64,000 nt of DNA from Hyphomicrobium_A sp044507625 (GTDB lineage: Bacteria > Pseudomonadota > Alphaproteobacteria > Rhizobiales > Hyphomicrobiaceae), in the NCBI GenBank assembly GCA_044507625.1, contig JBIQJE010000004.1, forward strand, positions 248,001 to 312,000, written 5' to 3'. Below, piece by piece: positions 8,971-16,704 of this stretch. The first letter of the stretch is position 1, and every line of letters starts with the position of its first letter. Position numbers and translations under genes: made by a program. The notes below the pieces were generated by a model. It did not search any database. It saw only the letters and a program-made list of their open reading frames with translations, and was not told the DNA's origin.

Positions 8971-10602
8971 CTAGCGCCGCTGTTCGGCGGCGGCCGTGCT
9001 TACGGGGGCGACGACGAGCTTTTGCACGGTCTCGAGGGTGTCGGCTTCTTCGGCGGGCTTGTCCCACCGGATCCGGTGCACGCGCGGGAACCGCATTGCG
9101 AGGCCCGATTTGTGGCGCGTGGAGGGAAACACCGCGTCGAAGGCGATTTCCAAAACGAGGCTCTGCTCCACCGCGCGTACGGGGCCGAACTGCTCCAGCG
9201 TATGGGTGCGAATGAAGCGATCGAGACGCAGCAGCTCCTCGTCGGTGAAGCCGGAGTAGGCCTTGCCGACCGGGACGAGTTCGCGTGCCGGTTCGCCATT
9301 TTCATCGACGCCCTCGCGCCAGACGCCGAAGGTGTAATCGGAATAATAGGACGAGCGCTTGCCCGAGCCGCGCTGTGCGTACATCAACACGCAGTCGATG
9401 GTGAGGGCGGCGCGCTTCCACTTCCACCAGTGGCCTTTTGGGCGGCCGGAGAGGTAAGGGCTCTCCTTGTGCTTCAGCATCAGGCCTTCGATGCCTGCTT
9501 CCCGCGTGCCGGCCCACAGGGCATCGAGGTGGGCGAACGTATCGAACGGCACCAGGGCACTGATATCGGCAAGACGCGGCGTGTGCCGCGCATACCAGGC
9601 TTCGAGCCGCACCCGGCGCTCGGCGAAGGACAGCGCGCGCACGTCCTCGCTGTCGTCGATGAGGATGTCGTACAGCCGAACGTGGGCGGGGTGCTCGCGC
9701 AGCATCTTGCCCGTCACCGCCTTGCGGTTGAGGCGCTGCTGGAGGTCGTTGAACGGCGCGACGGTGCCGCCGCGCACGACGAGCAGCTCGCCGTCGAGGA
9801 CGGCCCTATAGGGTGAGAAGGCAGCGACGATCTCGGGAAAGCCCACGGATATATCGTCGCCGGTGCGCGAGAAGATCCTCACCTCGCCCTCGCCGGCGGC
9901 GATCTGCACCCGCACGCCATCCCATTTCCATTCGGCCGCGATGGTTTCCGGCGAGAGCGCGGCCCAATCGCCTTCCTCGATCGGGTGGGCGAGCATGAGC
10001 GGTCGGAATACGGGTTTGCCTTCCGCGTTCGGCCGCGGCCCGGTGCCGCCGAGCCAGGCGAAGAGATCGCCATAGGGCGGCGTGAGCGCGTGCCAGATCT
10101 CCTCGATTTCCGACAGCTCGTGCCCGCTCATCTGCGCGAGCGCCGTCTTGGCTAGGCGCGCCGATACCCCGACGCGGGGGGCACCGCCGATGAGCTTGAG
10201 TAGGGCCCAGCGGCCGCGCACGTCGAGGCGGTCGAGCAGGTCTCCGAGCAAGGGGGCAACGTCATTGCGCGGCGCCAGCTCCAGCCCCGCTACAACTTCG
10301 GCAAGACGCGGCGAGGGGCGCGTGGACCGCGTGTCGGGCCATAGGAGAGAGACCGTCTCCGCCGTGTCACCGACGTAGTCGCGGGAGAGCTGATAGAGCA
10401 CGGGGTCGATCTTATCGGCCATCAGCTCGCCGATGGCGCGGCGCAGCGGCAGGCGCGGGAACAGGCCGTCTGTCAGCGCGGCGAGCGCATAGCCGCGGTC
10501 GGGATCGGGTGCGTTGCGGAAATATTCGACGAGCAACGCCAGCTTGCCATTGCGCGATGGCGTCGTCGTCAGGGCGTCGAGCAGATTGGCGAAACGCTGC
10601 AT
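8971..10602 (-). CDS. ATP-dependent DNA ligase (cisplatin-damage-response family)
   Basis: 543 residues. An N-terminal helical DNA-binding region (about 1-190) is followed by the nucleotidyltransferase domain, with the adenylated lysine K226 in EWKWDGVR, then an OB-fold region to the C-terminus that includes a basic WWKWKRA motif. Length and sequence match the bacterial ligases annotated as cisplatin damage response ATP-dependent ligases (LigB/LigC-like), distinct from NAD-dependent LigA. The stop of the upstream exonuclease is two bases before this start, so the two are translationally linked. Such ligases are usually encoded with an Lhr-like helicase, a phosphoesterase and the exonuclease; only the exonuclease is present here. 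Confidence 0.93.
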   Translation of the reverse strand: MQRFANLLDALTTTPSRNGKLALLVEYFRNAPDPDRGYALAALTDGLFPRLPLRRAIGELMADKIDPVLYQLSRDYVGDTAETVSLLWPDTRSTRPSPRLAEVVAGLELAPRNDVAPLLGDLLDRLDVRGRWALLKLIGGAPRVGVSARLAKTALAQMSGHELSEIEEIWHALTPPYGDLFAWLGGTGPRPNAEGKPVFRPLMLAHPIEEGDWAALSPETIAAEWKWDGVRVQIAAGEGEVRIFSRTGDDISVGFPEIVAAFSPYRAVLDGELLVVRGGTVAPFNDLQQRLNRKAVTGKMLREHPAHVRLYDILIDDSEDVRALSFAERRVRLEAWYARHTPRLADISALVPFDTFAHLDALWAGTREAGIEGLMLKHKESPYLSGRPKGHWWKWKRAALTIDCVLMYAQRGSGKRSSYYSDYTFGVWREGVDENGEPARELVPVGKAYSGFTDEELLRLDRFIRTHTLEQFGPVRAVEQSLVLEIAFDAVFPSTRHKSGLAMRFPRVHRIRWDKPAEEADTLETVQKLVVAPVSTAAAEQRR

Positions 10603-10604
10603 GG

Positions 10605-11618
10605 CTATTCGCCTTCCTCCTCGAAGCCGACGAGGGAGAGTGCCCGCGCTTTGCGGCCCATGAGCCCGAGCTGGTAGACGAGAGCATCATCGCGCCCATG
10701 CGTGACCCACACGTCCTCGGCGCCGGTTTCGACGATGGTATCGAGCAGCTCCGGCCAGTCGGCATGGTCGGAGATGACGAGCGGCAGCTCCACGCCGGCT
10801 TGCCGAATGCGGCCCTTGATGCGCATCCAGCCGGAGGCAAACGCCGTGACGGGATCGGGGAACCGGCGCGACCAGCGGTCGTCGACGGACATCGGCGGGC
10901 AGAGAACGAGCGCGCCGGCAAGCTCGCTCTGCTGTGGGCCGGTTGCGGGCCGCAACTCCCCAAGGTCGACGCCGAGCCGCTGGTAGAGTTCGCACAGCTC
11001 GACGAGCGCGCCGTGCAGATAGATGGGGCGGTCGTATCCCGCGAGACGTGCGAGCTTGATCACGCGCTGCGTCTTACCGAGACCATAGGCCCCGACGAGG
11101 TGGGCCCGTTCCGGCTGGCGTGCGATGGAGGCGAGCAGACGATCGACCTCCGTTTCCGCAGGCTCGTGGCGAAAGACGGGAAGCGCGAAGGTCGCCTCGG
11201 TGACAAACACATCGCAGGGCACGACTTCGAAGGTCGGGCATGTCGGATCGGGGGCGCGTTTATAGTCGCCGGAGACGACGGCGCGCTGGCCGTTCCAATC
11301 GAGGACCACCTGCGCCGCGCCGAGGATATGACCCGCTGGGGCGAGACGCACATCGACGCCGTTGACGGTGCGTGTTTCACCGAGCGCCTGCGGCTCGAAT
11401 GCACGCGCGCACTCCGGACCCATGCGCACCTTCATGATCTCGACGGTCTCGCGCGTCGCCAACACCGCGCCGTGGCCCGCACGCGCATGATCGCTATGGC
11501 CGTGCGTGATGATCGCACGGTCGACGGCGCGCGCTGGATCGATGAAGAAGCCGCCCGGCTCGCAGAAGAGCCCGCGGTTGGTCGGATACAGCCAACGGTC
11601 GACGCCAGATGCGCCCAT
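10605..11618 (-). CDS. Ligase-associated DNA damage response exonuclease (MBL/beta-CASP-like)
   Basis: 337 residues of the metallo-beta-lactamase fold. The zinc-binding motif THGHSDH (H39, H41, D43, H44) is intact, and the fold resembles CPSF73/SNM1-type nucleases. This family is named for constant linkage to the ATP-dependent ligase that follows two bases downstream. It presumably trims DNA ends before ligation; that role is inferred from family context. It is the first gene of the exonuclease-ligase-BrkB run. No LexA site was found in the 250 bases upstream. Confidence 0.9.
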   Translation of the reverse strand: MGASGVDRWLYPTNRGLFCEPGGFFIDPARAVDRAIITHGHSDHARAGHGAVLATRETVEIMKVRMGPECARAFEPQALGETRTVNGVDVRLAPAGHILGAAQVVLDWNGQRAVVSGDYKRAPDPTCPTFEVVPCDVFVTEATFALPVFRHEPAETEVDRLLASIARQPERAHLVGAYGLGKTQRVIKLARLAGYDRPIYLHGALVELCELYQRLGVDLGELRPATGPQQSELAGALVLCPPMSVDDRWSRRFPDPVTAFASGWMRIKGRIRQAGVELPLVISDHADWPELLDTIVETGAEDVWVTHGRDDALVYQLGLMGRKARALSLVGFEEEGE

Positions 11619-11866
11619 GCAAACCTCTCGTCAGGCCTTTGTCGGAGCCGCGTTAGGGGATGGCCCCTATGTGGTGTGCCCGTCCCCGCGTTGCCAGACA
11701 CGGCGCGGCATCGGCCAAATGCGGCCATCTGAATTCCGCTTGCAAACCAGTGGCATCGGCGGGGGAATAAAGCTCTTCGGTTAACCGTGCGCCATGAGGC
11801 GGCCCAATTGTCGCGAGATATCTGCGGGTGAGGGCACTGACTTTCACCGCATCCAGGAGAACCACC

Positions 11867-12187
11867 GTGACGCACAGTCGAGGGGGACTGTCGGCCTACA
11901 CGCCGGCGCGTCCGCACATGCCATCGGCGGCTGCATTCCCGCTACCGCTCCAGGCTTACATCATCGAAACCGTCGAACGCCAGGCCCGCCGCCACAGGCT
12001 GCGGCAGGCGGCGGCCATGACGGCCCTGGTCATCGGGATGTTCGTGTCCCAATGGCCGGTTGCGCCGAGCGTGGCGAACGCCGTGCCGAGCCTGCCGGTC
12101 AGCGCCGCGGCCGCTGGGGCTCGCACGCCCGCGCCCGCGAAGGTCGATCGCCTCGCCTTTGCGGAGAGCATGCGGACGGCGTTCTAA
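11867..12187 (+). CDS. Small single-span membrane protein, unknown
   Basis: 106 residues from a GTG at 11867 placed seven bases after a strong CAGGAG; the in-frame ATG at 11828 has no such site. Residues about 48-66 form one hydrophobic segment after a basic stretch (RQARRHRLRQ), so the N-terminus should be cytoplasmic. The C-terminal part is Ala/Pro-rich and probably periplasmic. No family was recognised. A TTGCAA / AATAAA pair near 11740-11770 is a weak candidate promoter. Confidence 0.5.
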   Translation: MTHSRGGLSAYTPARPHMPSAAAFPLPLQAYIIETVERQARRHRLRQAAAMTALVIGMFVSQWPVAPSVANAVPSLPVSAAAAGARTPAPAKVDRLAFAESMRTAF

Positions 12188-12353
12188 ACGCGCCGGCTTA
12201 CAGGAACTGCGGCGCTGGCGATCGATCCTCAGATCACTGCGACCGGCGTCGCACCCTCGGCATCGACCCAGTGACAGAGAGCACCTCCGGTATCGGGGTG
12301 TGCTGGCCACTGTCCGGCGCCGCCCTGCCGACGCCGCGCAATTCGATCAGGCG

Positions 12354-12908
12354 CTAAGCGGCGGCCTTCGCGCGGGAGCGGCGCACCAGCCAATAACCTC
12401 CCGCCGCACCGGCAAGGCCGAGCAGAGCCAAGGCTCCGATCATCATCGAGGCGCTCTCCGGCTCAGCGACCGACGCCCCCGAGGTGAGGCACGAGAAATA
12501 GATCGTCGAGCCCGCAACGGCGTTCCACAGGATCACCGCCTCGCGCCCGCCGCCGGCAACGGTCCAGATGATGTCCGTGGGGATATTCCCGCGCTTCTCC
12601 GTCACCGTGAAGCCGGCAGCCTCATAGTTGGCGCGCGTCTTGGCCATGATGACCTCGCCGCCGCCGTTGCCCGGCGCCCAGGCGAGGAACGTATAGTGCG
12701 CGCACGTGCGTCCCTCGCCGCTCGCCGTCTGCTCGATGACGTTCTTCTTGTCGGCGAGATGGTCGTCGGCCCATGTCATGGCGCCGGGGGAGACGCTTAC
12801 GCCGGTATGCGCGTCGCGGTCGGTCGGGGCTTCCGCCGCGGCGGGCAGTGCCGCGACAAGGGTCAAGGCCGCAAGCATCAGGAGATGTCTGCAAAGCGAA
12901 ACCGTCAT
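12354..12908 (-). CDS. Secreted, C-terminally anchored protein, unknown
   Basis: 184 residues. The start at 12908 follows GGGAGGG closely. A signal peptide covers about residues 1-26 (cleavage after AAAEA). The mature part is about 120 residues with two cysteines. The C-terminus is EPES, a hydrophobic stretch, then RRSRAK: the tripartite layout of PEP-CTERM or similar sorting signals, though the match to PEP is imperfect and a plain C-terminal anchor is equally possible. No family recognised. It sits downstream of the VWA-domain gene on the same strand. Confidence 0.65.
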   Translation of the reverse strand: MTVSLCRHLLMLAALTLVAALPAAAEAPTDRDAHTGVSVSPGAMTWADDHLADKKNVIEQTASGEGRTCAHYTFLAWAPGNGGGEVIMAKTRANYEAAGFTVTEKRGNIPTDIIWTVAGGGREAVILWNAVAGSTIYFSCLTSGASVAEPESASMMIGALALLGLAGAAGGYWLVRRSRAKAAA

Positions 12909-13095
12909 TTTCCCTCCCGGGTGCTCGACTGATGGCGCCGGCGCCGCAGAGCCAGGCGCCAAGGTCTGTGGTCAGCCTTTTGGCGGATTGGCCCTCGCAA
13001 CGCCAGGGGTCTTTTGCGCGGGGGACGACGCGCTGAGGCGCCGAGACGGCCGCATCCCCGCGGCCGCCCGGCGTCGGATGGCCATTCTCCGACGG

Positions 13096-13791
13096 TTACC
13101 CGGCGGGCAACGTGGAGACGGCGGGGCAGCCGAGCGTCTTTCGCAGCGCGGCGATGAGTTCGTCGGTCGTTTCGACGGAGATATAAACGCCGCCGGTCGT
13201 CTCGGCGAGGCAGCGCGACTGCAGATAGCCGGCGGTGGTCGCCAGCTCACGCATCCGGTAGCCGATGACGTGGACGGTGATGCCTTCGCCTTCCGCCCGA
13301 AGTTCCTTGGCCATCGCGCAGGGATCGCCTCCGCAGGTTTCCTCGCCGTCGGTGAGCAGCACGACGATGCCGGGGCGTGCGGGGAAGCGGAGAACGCGAG
13401 CAGCTTCGCGCACCGCCGCCGTCAGCGGCGTGCGGCCCGCCGGTATCAACCTGTCGATTGCCGACATGATCCGCTCGGGGGAATTTTGTGCCGGCGGCAG
13501 CAGCAGCTCGATGTTATCGCAGCGGTCGGATGGGCCCGGGCCGTAGTCGATGACACCCACACGGCGCAGGGGTGTGATCGACGGCAGCACCTTCGCGAGC
13601 GCCTCTTTGACCTTGTCGATGCGCGGGGTTGGCGGGGTATTGAAATCCGTGCCCGACATGGAGCCCGACGCATCGAAAACGATCATGGCGTCGTCACGGC
13701 AGGTGGGCGGCGCCGTCTGCGCGGCCGCCGGGGCGCACGTCAGCACCGCCCCGGCGAGGCTTGCGAATAAAAACAGCGCGCGCCCGTCCAT
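13096..13791 (-). CDS. Secreted von Willebrand factor A (VWA) domain protein
   Basis: 231 residues. The start at 13791 gives a clean signal peptide (about residues 1-25, ending PAAAQ). The VWA domain fills the rest, with a complete metal-ion-dependent adhesion site: D40-x-S42-x-S44 in DASGSMS, the threonine in GRTPLTAA and the aspartate in LLTDGEE. Six cysteines, several near loops, suggest disulfides in the periplasm. VWA domains bind protein ligands through Mg2+; the ligand here is unknown. It lies 64 bases downstream of the aldo/keto reductase gene and may be read through from it. Confidence 0.8.
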   Translation of the reverse strand: MDGRALFLFASLAGAVLTCAPAAAQTAPPTCRDDAMIVFDASGSMSGTDFNTPPTPRIDKVKEALAKVLPSITPLRRVGVIDYGPGPSDRCDNIELLLPPAQNSPERIMSAIDRLIPAGRTPLTAAVREAARVLRFPARPGIVVLLTDGEETCGGDPCAMAKELRAEGEGITVHVIGYRMRELATTAGYLQSRCLAETTGGVYISVETTDELIAALRKTLGCPAVSTLPAG

Positions 13792-13855
13792 GCTCTTTGT
13801 ATCCGCTGGCAAACACCGGCGGCATTAAAGCACGAACGGACGCGCGCTTCTTGCC

Positions 13856-14716
13856 TCAAGAGGCGAGGGCGCTCAGCTCGTCGAACTCCGTATCGCTCAG
13901 CGTGATGTTCACCGCCTCGACGTTCTGCTCCAGGTGCTTCACCTTGCTCGTGCCCGGGATCGGCAGCATCACGGGGCTTCGCCGCAGCAGCCAGGCGAGC
14001 GCGATCTGGCTGGGGCTCGCGCCGTGGCGGTTGGCAATAGCATCGAGCGGCGAACCCGGACGCGCAAGGTCGCCGGCCGCCAGCGGGAACCAGGGGATGA
14101 AGCCGATGCCGTGGGCGGTGCAGTGATCGACGACGGCATTGCTGGCGCGGTTGGTGAGATTGAAGAGGTTCTGCACGGTCGCGACCTTGAAGAATTTCTG
14201 CGCCGCCTCGATCTCCTCGACCTTCACCTCGCTGAGGCCCACGTGCCGGATCAGCCCCTCCTTCTGCATGGCGGCGATGGCATCGAACTGCTCATCGCGC
14301 GGCACGGCGGGGTCGATGCGATGGAGCTGCCATAGGTCGATCCGCTCGACGCCGAGGCGGCGAAGGCTGATGAATACCTGCTGGCGCAGGTAGTCCGGGC
14401 GACCGCACGGGTTCCACTGATCGGGACCGGGACGGATCAGGCCGCCCTTGGTGGCGATGACGAGACCGCGGTAGGGATAAAGCGCTTCACGGAGCAGCCG
14501 CTCGCTGATCTCAGGGCCGTAGCTGTCCGCGGTATCGATGAGGTTGATGCCGAGCTCGGGCACGCGGCGAAGGGTGCGCAGCGCTTCCTCGCGGTCCTCG
14601 GGCTCGCCCCATACGCCTTTGCCCGTCACGCGCATGGCGCCAAATCCCAGACGGTGCACCGCCAGGTCTCCACCGATTTTGAATGTGCCGGACTTCTCTG
14701 CGTTCGCGGTCGTCAT
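13856..14716 (-). CDS. Aldo/keto reductase
   Basis: 286 residues. The catalytic tetrad is complete: D61 and Y66 in IDTADSY, K90 in IATKGG, H132 in LWQLHRIDP. The (alpha/beta)8 barrel uses NADPH to reduce aldehydes or ketones. The sequence resembles the oxidoreductases related to AKR11-13 (YdbC/YajO-like), but the substrate cannot be read from it. The start at 14716 has AAGGAG seven bases upstream; longer frames extend into a divergent promoter region. A perfect 14-base palindrome lies 53 bases upstream and could be its operator. Confidence 0.9.
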   Translation of the reverse strand: MTTANAEKSGTFKIGGDLAVHRLGFGAMRVTGKGVWGEPEDREEALRTLRRVPELGINLIDTADSYGPEISERLLREALYPYRGLVIATKGGLIRPGPDQWNPCGRPDYLRQQVFISLRRLGVERIDLWQLHRIDPAVPRDEQFDAIAAMQKEGLIRHVGLSEVKVEEIEAAQKFFKVATVQNLFNLTNRASNAVVDHCTAHGIGFIPWFPLAAGDLARPGSPLDAIANRHGASPSQIALAWLLRRSPVMLPIPGTSKVKHLEQNVEAVNITLSDTEFDELSALAS

Positions 14717-14768
14717 GTGGAGCTCCTTGGAGGGGAATGGTGGAGGGGAAGCGGACGAAAGGAAAAAA

Positions 14769-14782
14769 GTGCGCATGCGCAC
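14769..14782. promoter_or_regulatory. 14-bp perfect palindrome, candidate operator
   Basis: GTGCGCATGCGCAC reads identically on both strands. It lies between the divergent aldo/keto reductase gene and the small secreted protein gene, where a dimeric regulator could bind. No regulator gene is adjacent. Confidence 0.35.
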
Positions 14783-14884
14783 GGAACAGATAGGTGCAGT
14801 GCGGCAACGAAAAAGCATGGGGTTCCCTGGCGCGACAGTTTCTCGCGCGCACACTTTCCGATCGGCAGACCGCGCGTTTTCCGC

Positions 14885-14909
14885 GGAACCATGCGCGGCC
14901 AGTACCGTT
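14885..14909 (+). promoter_or_regulatory. EcfG-type general stress promoter
   Basis: GGAAC at 14885-14889 and CGTT at 14906-14909 are separated by 16 bases, matching the alphaproteobacterial EcfG consensus (GGAAC-N16/17-CGTT). Transcription would start near 14917, just ahead of the ribosome-binding site GGAGG (14923-14927) of the gene at 14937. Confidence 0.7.
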
Positions 14910-14936
14910 GCTCTTGTGTAAATGGAGGACAGATAG

Positions 14937-15218
14937 ATGAAGAGTACAGCTATCCTCGCTGCATTCGCCGCTGGCGCAATGATGCTGGCCGCTCCGCAGG
15001 CAGCAAATGCAAGTCCGCAGCCCGGTAGCGCGAAGCACTTGCAGACAAGCAATACGCAGACGAGCAATGTTTTGAAGACGGGATACCGTCATCACCGCCA
15101 CCATCGGTGGGGACACCGGCACTATCGCAGCCCGCGCTACTACAGGCATGGGTATGGATACAGGCATGGACACCGCTACTATCGCCGCCCGGGCGTCGGT
15201 GTCTACCTCGGCTTCTGA
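14937..15218 (+). CDS. His/Tyr/Arg-rich small secreted protein
   Basis: 93 residues. A signal peptide covers about residues 1-25 (ending ANA). The mature protein has a polar linker with a repeated QTSN motif, then a run from about residue 50 dominated by His, Tyr, Arg and Gly (HHRHHRWGHRHY, YRHGYGYRHGHRYYRR). Such stretches often bind metal ions or acidic polymers; neither is proven here. The start has GGAGG nine bases upstream. It has its own EcfG-type promoter and a strong terminator, so it is an independent unit probably switched on in general stress or stationary phase. Confidence 0.75.
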   Translation: MKSTAILAAFAAGAMMLAAPQAANASPQPGSAKHLQTSNTQTSNVLKTGYRHHRHHRWGHRHYRSPRYYRHGYGYRHGHRYYRRPGVGVYLGF

Positions 15219-15233
15219 TAGGTGCCGATGAAC

Positions 15234-15262
15234 AAAGCCCCGGCCTCGCGCCGGGGCTTTTT
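15234..15262 (+). terminator. Rho-independent terminator
   Basis: An 8-bp stem GCCCCGGC (15237-15244) / GCCGGGGC (15250-15257) with a 5-base loop is extended by AAA/TTT pairing and followed by a T run. It ends the small secreted protein gene. Confidence 0.9.
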
Positions 15263-15467
15263 CCTTTCCAGCTTTCCAGGTCAGCTCCGATCTCCGACAC
15301 CTCGAAACGGACCGCTCGCTTTTTGCGTACGCTACAACTTGTCGAGAATTATTCCGCCCACGTTTCATACATGGCATCGACTACGGCCTATATCCCTCCG
15401 TCGCGCGCGCCGCGCAGTCCGCGAGGTTTGCGCACGCGCATAGCCATCAACACGCGAGGAGATATCC

Positions 15468-15965
15468 ATGGCGGACAAATCCAGCTTCACTCCAGAGGAA
15501 TGGAAGGCCATTCTTGCCAGCCCGATGCTGGCTGGTCTTGCAGTTACGCTCGCCGAGCCCAGCGGCCTTTGGGGTACGCTCAAGGAGAGCATGGCGAGCG
15601 CTCAGGCGCTGCTGGCGGCGGGCAATGATCCGAAGGCCAGCCCGCTGATGAAGGCCCTGCTGGCGGATATGGAGACATCCGACGGCCGCTCCGTCGCGCG
15701 GGAGGAGATCAAGATCGACCTCACCGGCAAGTCGACGGCTGACCTGAAGGCGCAGGTGATGGACAAACTCGCCAAGGTCGGCGAGATCCTCGACGCAAAG
15801 GCGCCGGGTGACGCGCCCGCTTTCAAGACGTGGCTCAAGTACGTGGCCGACCAGGTGGCCGAAGCGGCTTCCGAGGGCGGCGTGCTCGGCTTCGGCGGCA
15901 AGCAGGTGACGGACGCGGAAAGGGCGACGGTGTCCGAGGTCGGCAAAGCGCTGAAAGTCGCCTGA
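15468..15965 (+). CDS. Conserved-looking cytoplasmic protein, unknown
   Basis: 165 residues, mostly helical and rich in Ala, Lys and Glu, with no signal peptide or membrane segment. The N-terminus (SSFTPEEWKAILASPMLAGL) suggests a small folded domain, followed by a longer charged helical part with repeated ALLA/LDAKAP stretches. The start follows CGAGGAGA by six bases. I recognise no family. Possible -35/-10 boxes are TTGCGT and GAATTA, 17 bases apart, near 15321-15350. A weak 7-bp hairpin follows at 15999-16024. Confidence 0.65.
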   Translation: MADKSSFTPEEWKAILASPMLAGLAVTLAEPSGLWGTLKESMASAQALLAAGNDPKASPLMKALLADMETSDGRSVAREEIKIDLTGKSTADLKAQVMDKLAKVGEILDAKAPGDAPAFKTWLKYVADQVAEAASEGGVLGFGGKQVTDAERATVSEVGKALKVA

Positions 15966-16092
15966 TCCCCAGCACTCGATAAAGTCGCCTGGACGGATGC
16001 GGCGCGGCACGATAGCTGCGCCGCTCCTTCGACGGGGCTACGGCGCAGGTCATCCGGTTTCGATCGTCGGCGAGGACCCGGGCGGCGTGTCG

Positions 16093-16311
16093 TCAGCCGC
16101 CGACGGGGCGATAGGTCACCGGGCGCGGGCGGCTCGGCGTCACGGCGAGCGCTGCATGCTCAGCGCAGTAGGGATTGCCGTCCTGCTTGTGCGCGCCGCA
16201 GAAGTGAAAGCCGGGCCGCTGCGGATCGCCGATCGGCCAGCGGCACTCGTTCGGCTGGAGGTTCGCCAGGGTCTTTTGGGCCGCCGGCCGCGTTGCCGTA
16301 TCATTTTTCAT
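16093..16311 (-). CDS. GcrA C-terminal-domain protein lacking the DNA-binding part
   Basis: 72 residues. The core (CRWPIGDP, FHFCGA, NPYCAEH) is the signature of the C-terminal domain of the cell-cycle regulator GcrA, with C23, C38, C49 and H52 placed for a possible metal site. In Caulobacter GcrA the N-terminal helix-turn-helix contacts methylated DNA and this C-terminal part binds sigma-70 region 2. Here the N-terminal domain is absent: upstream of the chosen start (AAGGTAAG nearby) only a 30-residue basic extension to 16401 is possible. It may therefore act on RNA polymerase without binding DNA. It lies near rpsU. Confidence 0.75.
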   Translation of the reverse strand: MKNDTATRPAAQKTLANLQPNECRWPIGDPQRPGFHFCGAHKQDGNPYCAEHAALAVTPSRPRPVTYRPVGG

Positions 16312-16464
16312 CTTCTTACCTTTCAAAAATCCAAGTGCCTGCCGTCGCGCAGCGCGCGCCGTTGGGGTTACTCGCCCGTGTTGCGCCAAAGGCGGACTCA
16401 CGTCTCGCCGGGCAAACCGGAGCCTTATGGGGCGGTCGTCTCGGACCGGCCACGCGGACCAATG

Positions 16465-16704
16465 CTATCGGCGGACGAGCGGCTTTTTGCGCGGCTTCGG
16501 AAGCAGTCCTTCCCGTTGCGCCTGCTTGCGCGCGGCCTTCTTGGCTCTGCGAACCGCTTCCGCCTTCTCGCGCACCTTGCGCTCGGACGGCTTCTCGAAG
16601 GCGCGGCGAAGCTTCATCTCGCGAAACACGCCTTCGCGCTGCAGCTTCTTCTTCAGGACCCTCATGGCCTGTTCGACATTGTTTTCACGGACGAGGACTT
16701 GCAG
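16465..16704 (-). CDS. rpsU: 30S ribosomal protein bS21, apparent CTG start
   Basis: 79 residues starting LQVLVRENNVEQAM and continuing RVLKKKLQREGVFREMKLRR, a clear bS21. The family's N-terminus (QVLVRDNNVDQAL) is only reached if translation begins 13 codons before the first ATG (16665). No ATG, GTG or TTG exists in frame there; the best candidate is CTG at 16702-16704, preceded by AAAAGGAG with six bases between. ATC two codons earlier is a less likely start because it abuts the ribosome-binding site. The C-terminus is the usual Arg/Lys-rich tail. bS21 joins late to the small subunit near the anti-Shine-Dalgarno region. Confidence 0.85.
   Translation of the reverse strand: MQVLVRENNVEQAMRVLKKKLQREGVFREMKLRRAFEKPSERKVREKAEAVRRAKKAARKQAQREGLLPKPRKKPLVRR

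Noticed and set aside
14717..15067. Extended N-terminus of the aldo/keto reductase (start at 15067)
   Set aside because: It would run through the stress promoter and the secreted protein gene on the other strand; the ATG at 14716 has AAGGAG.
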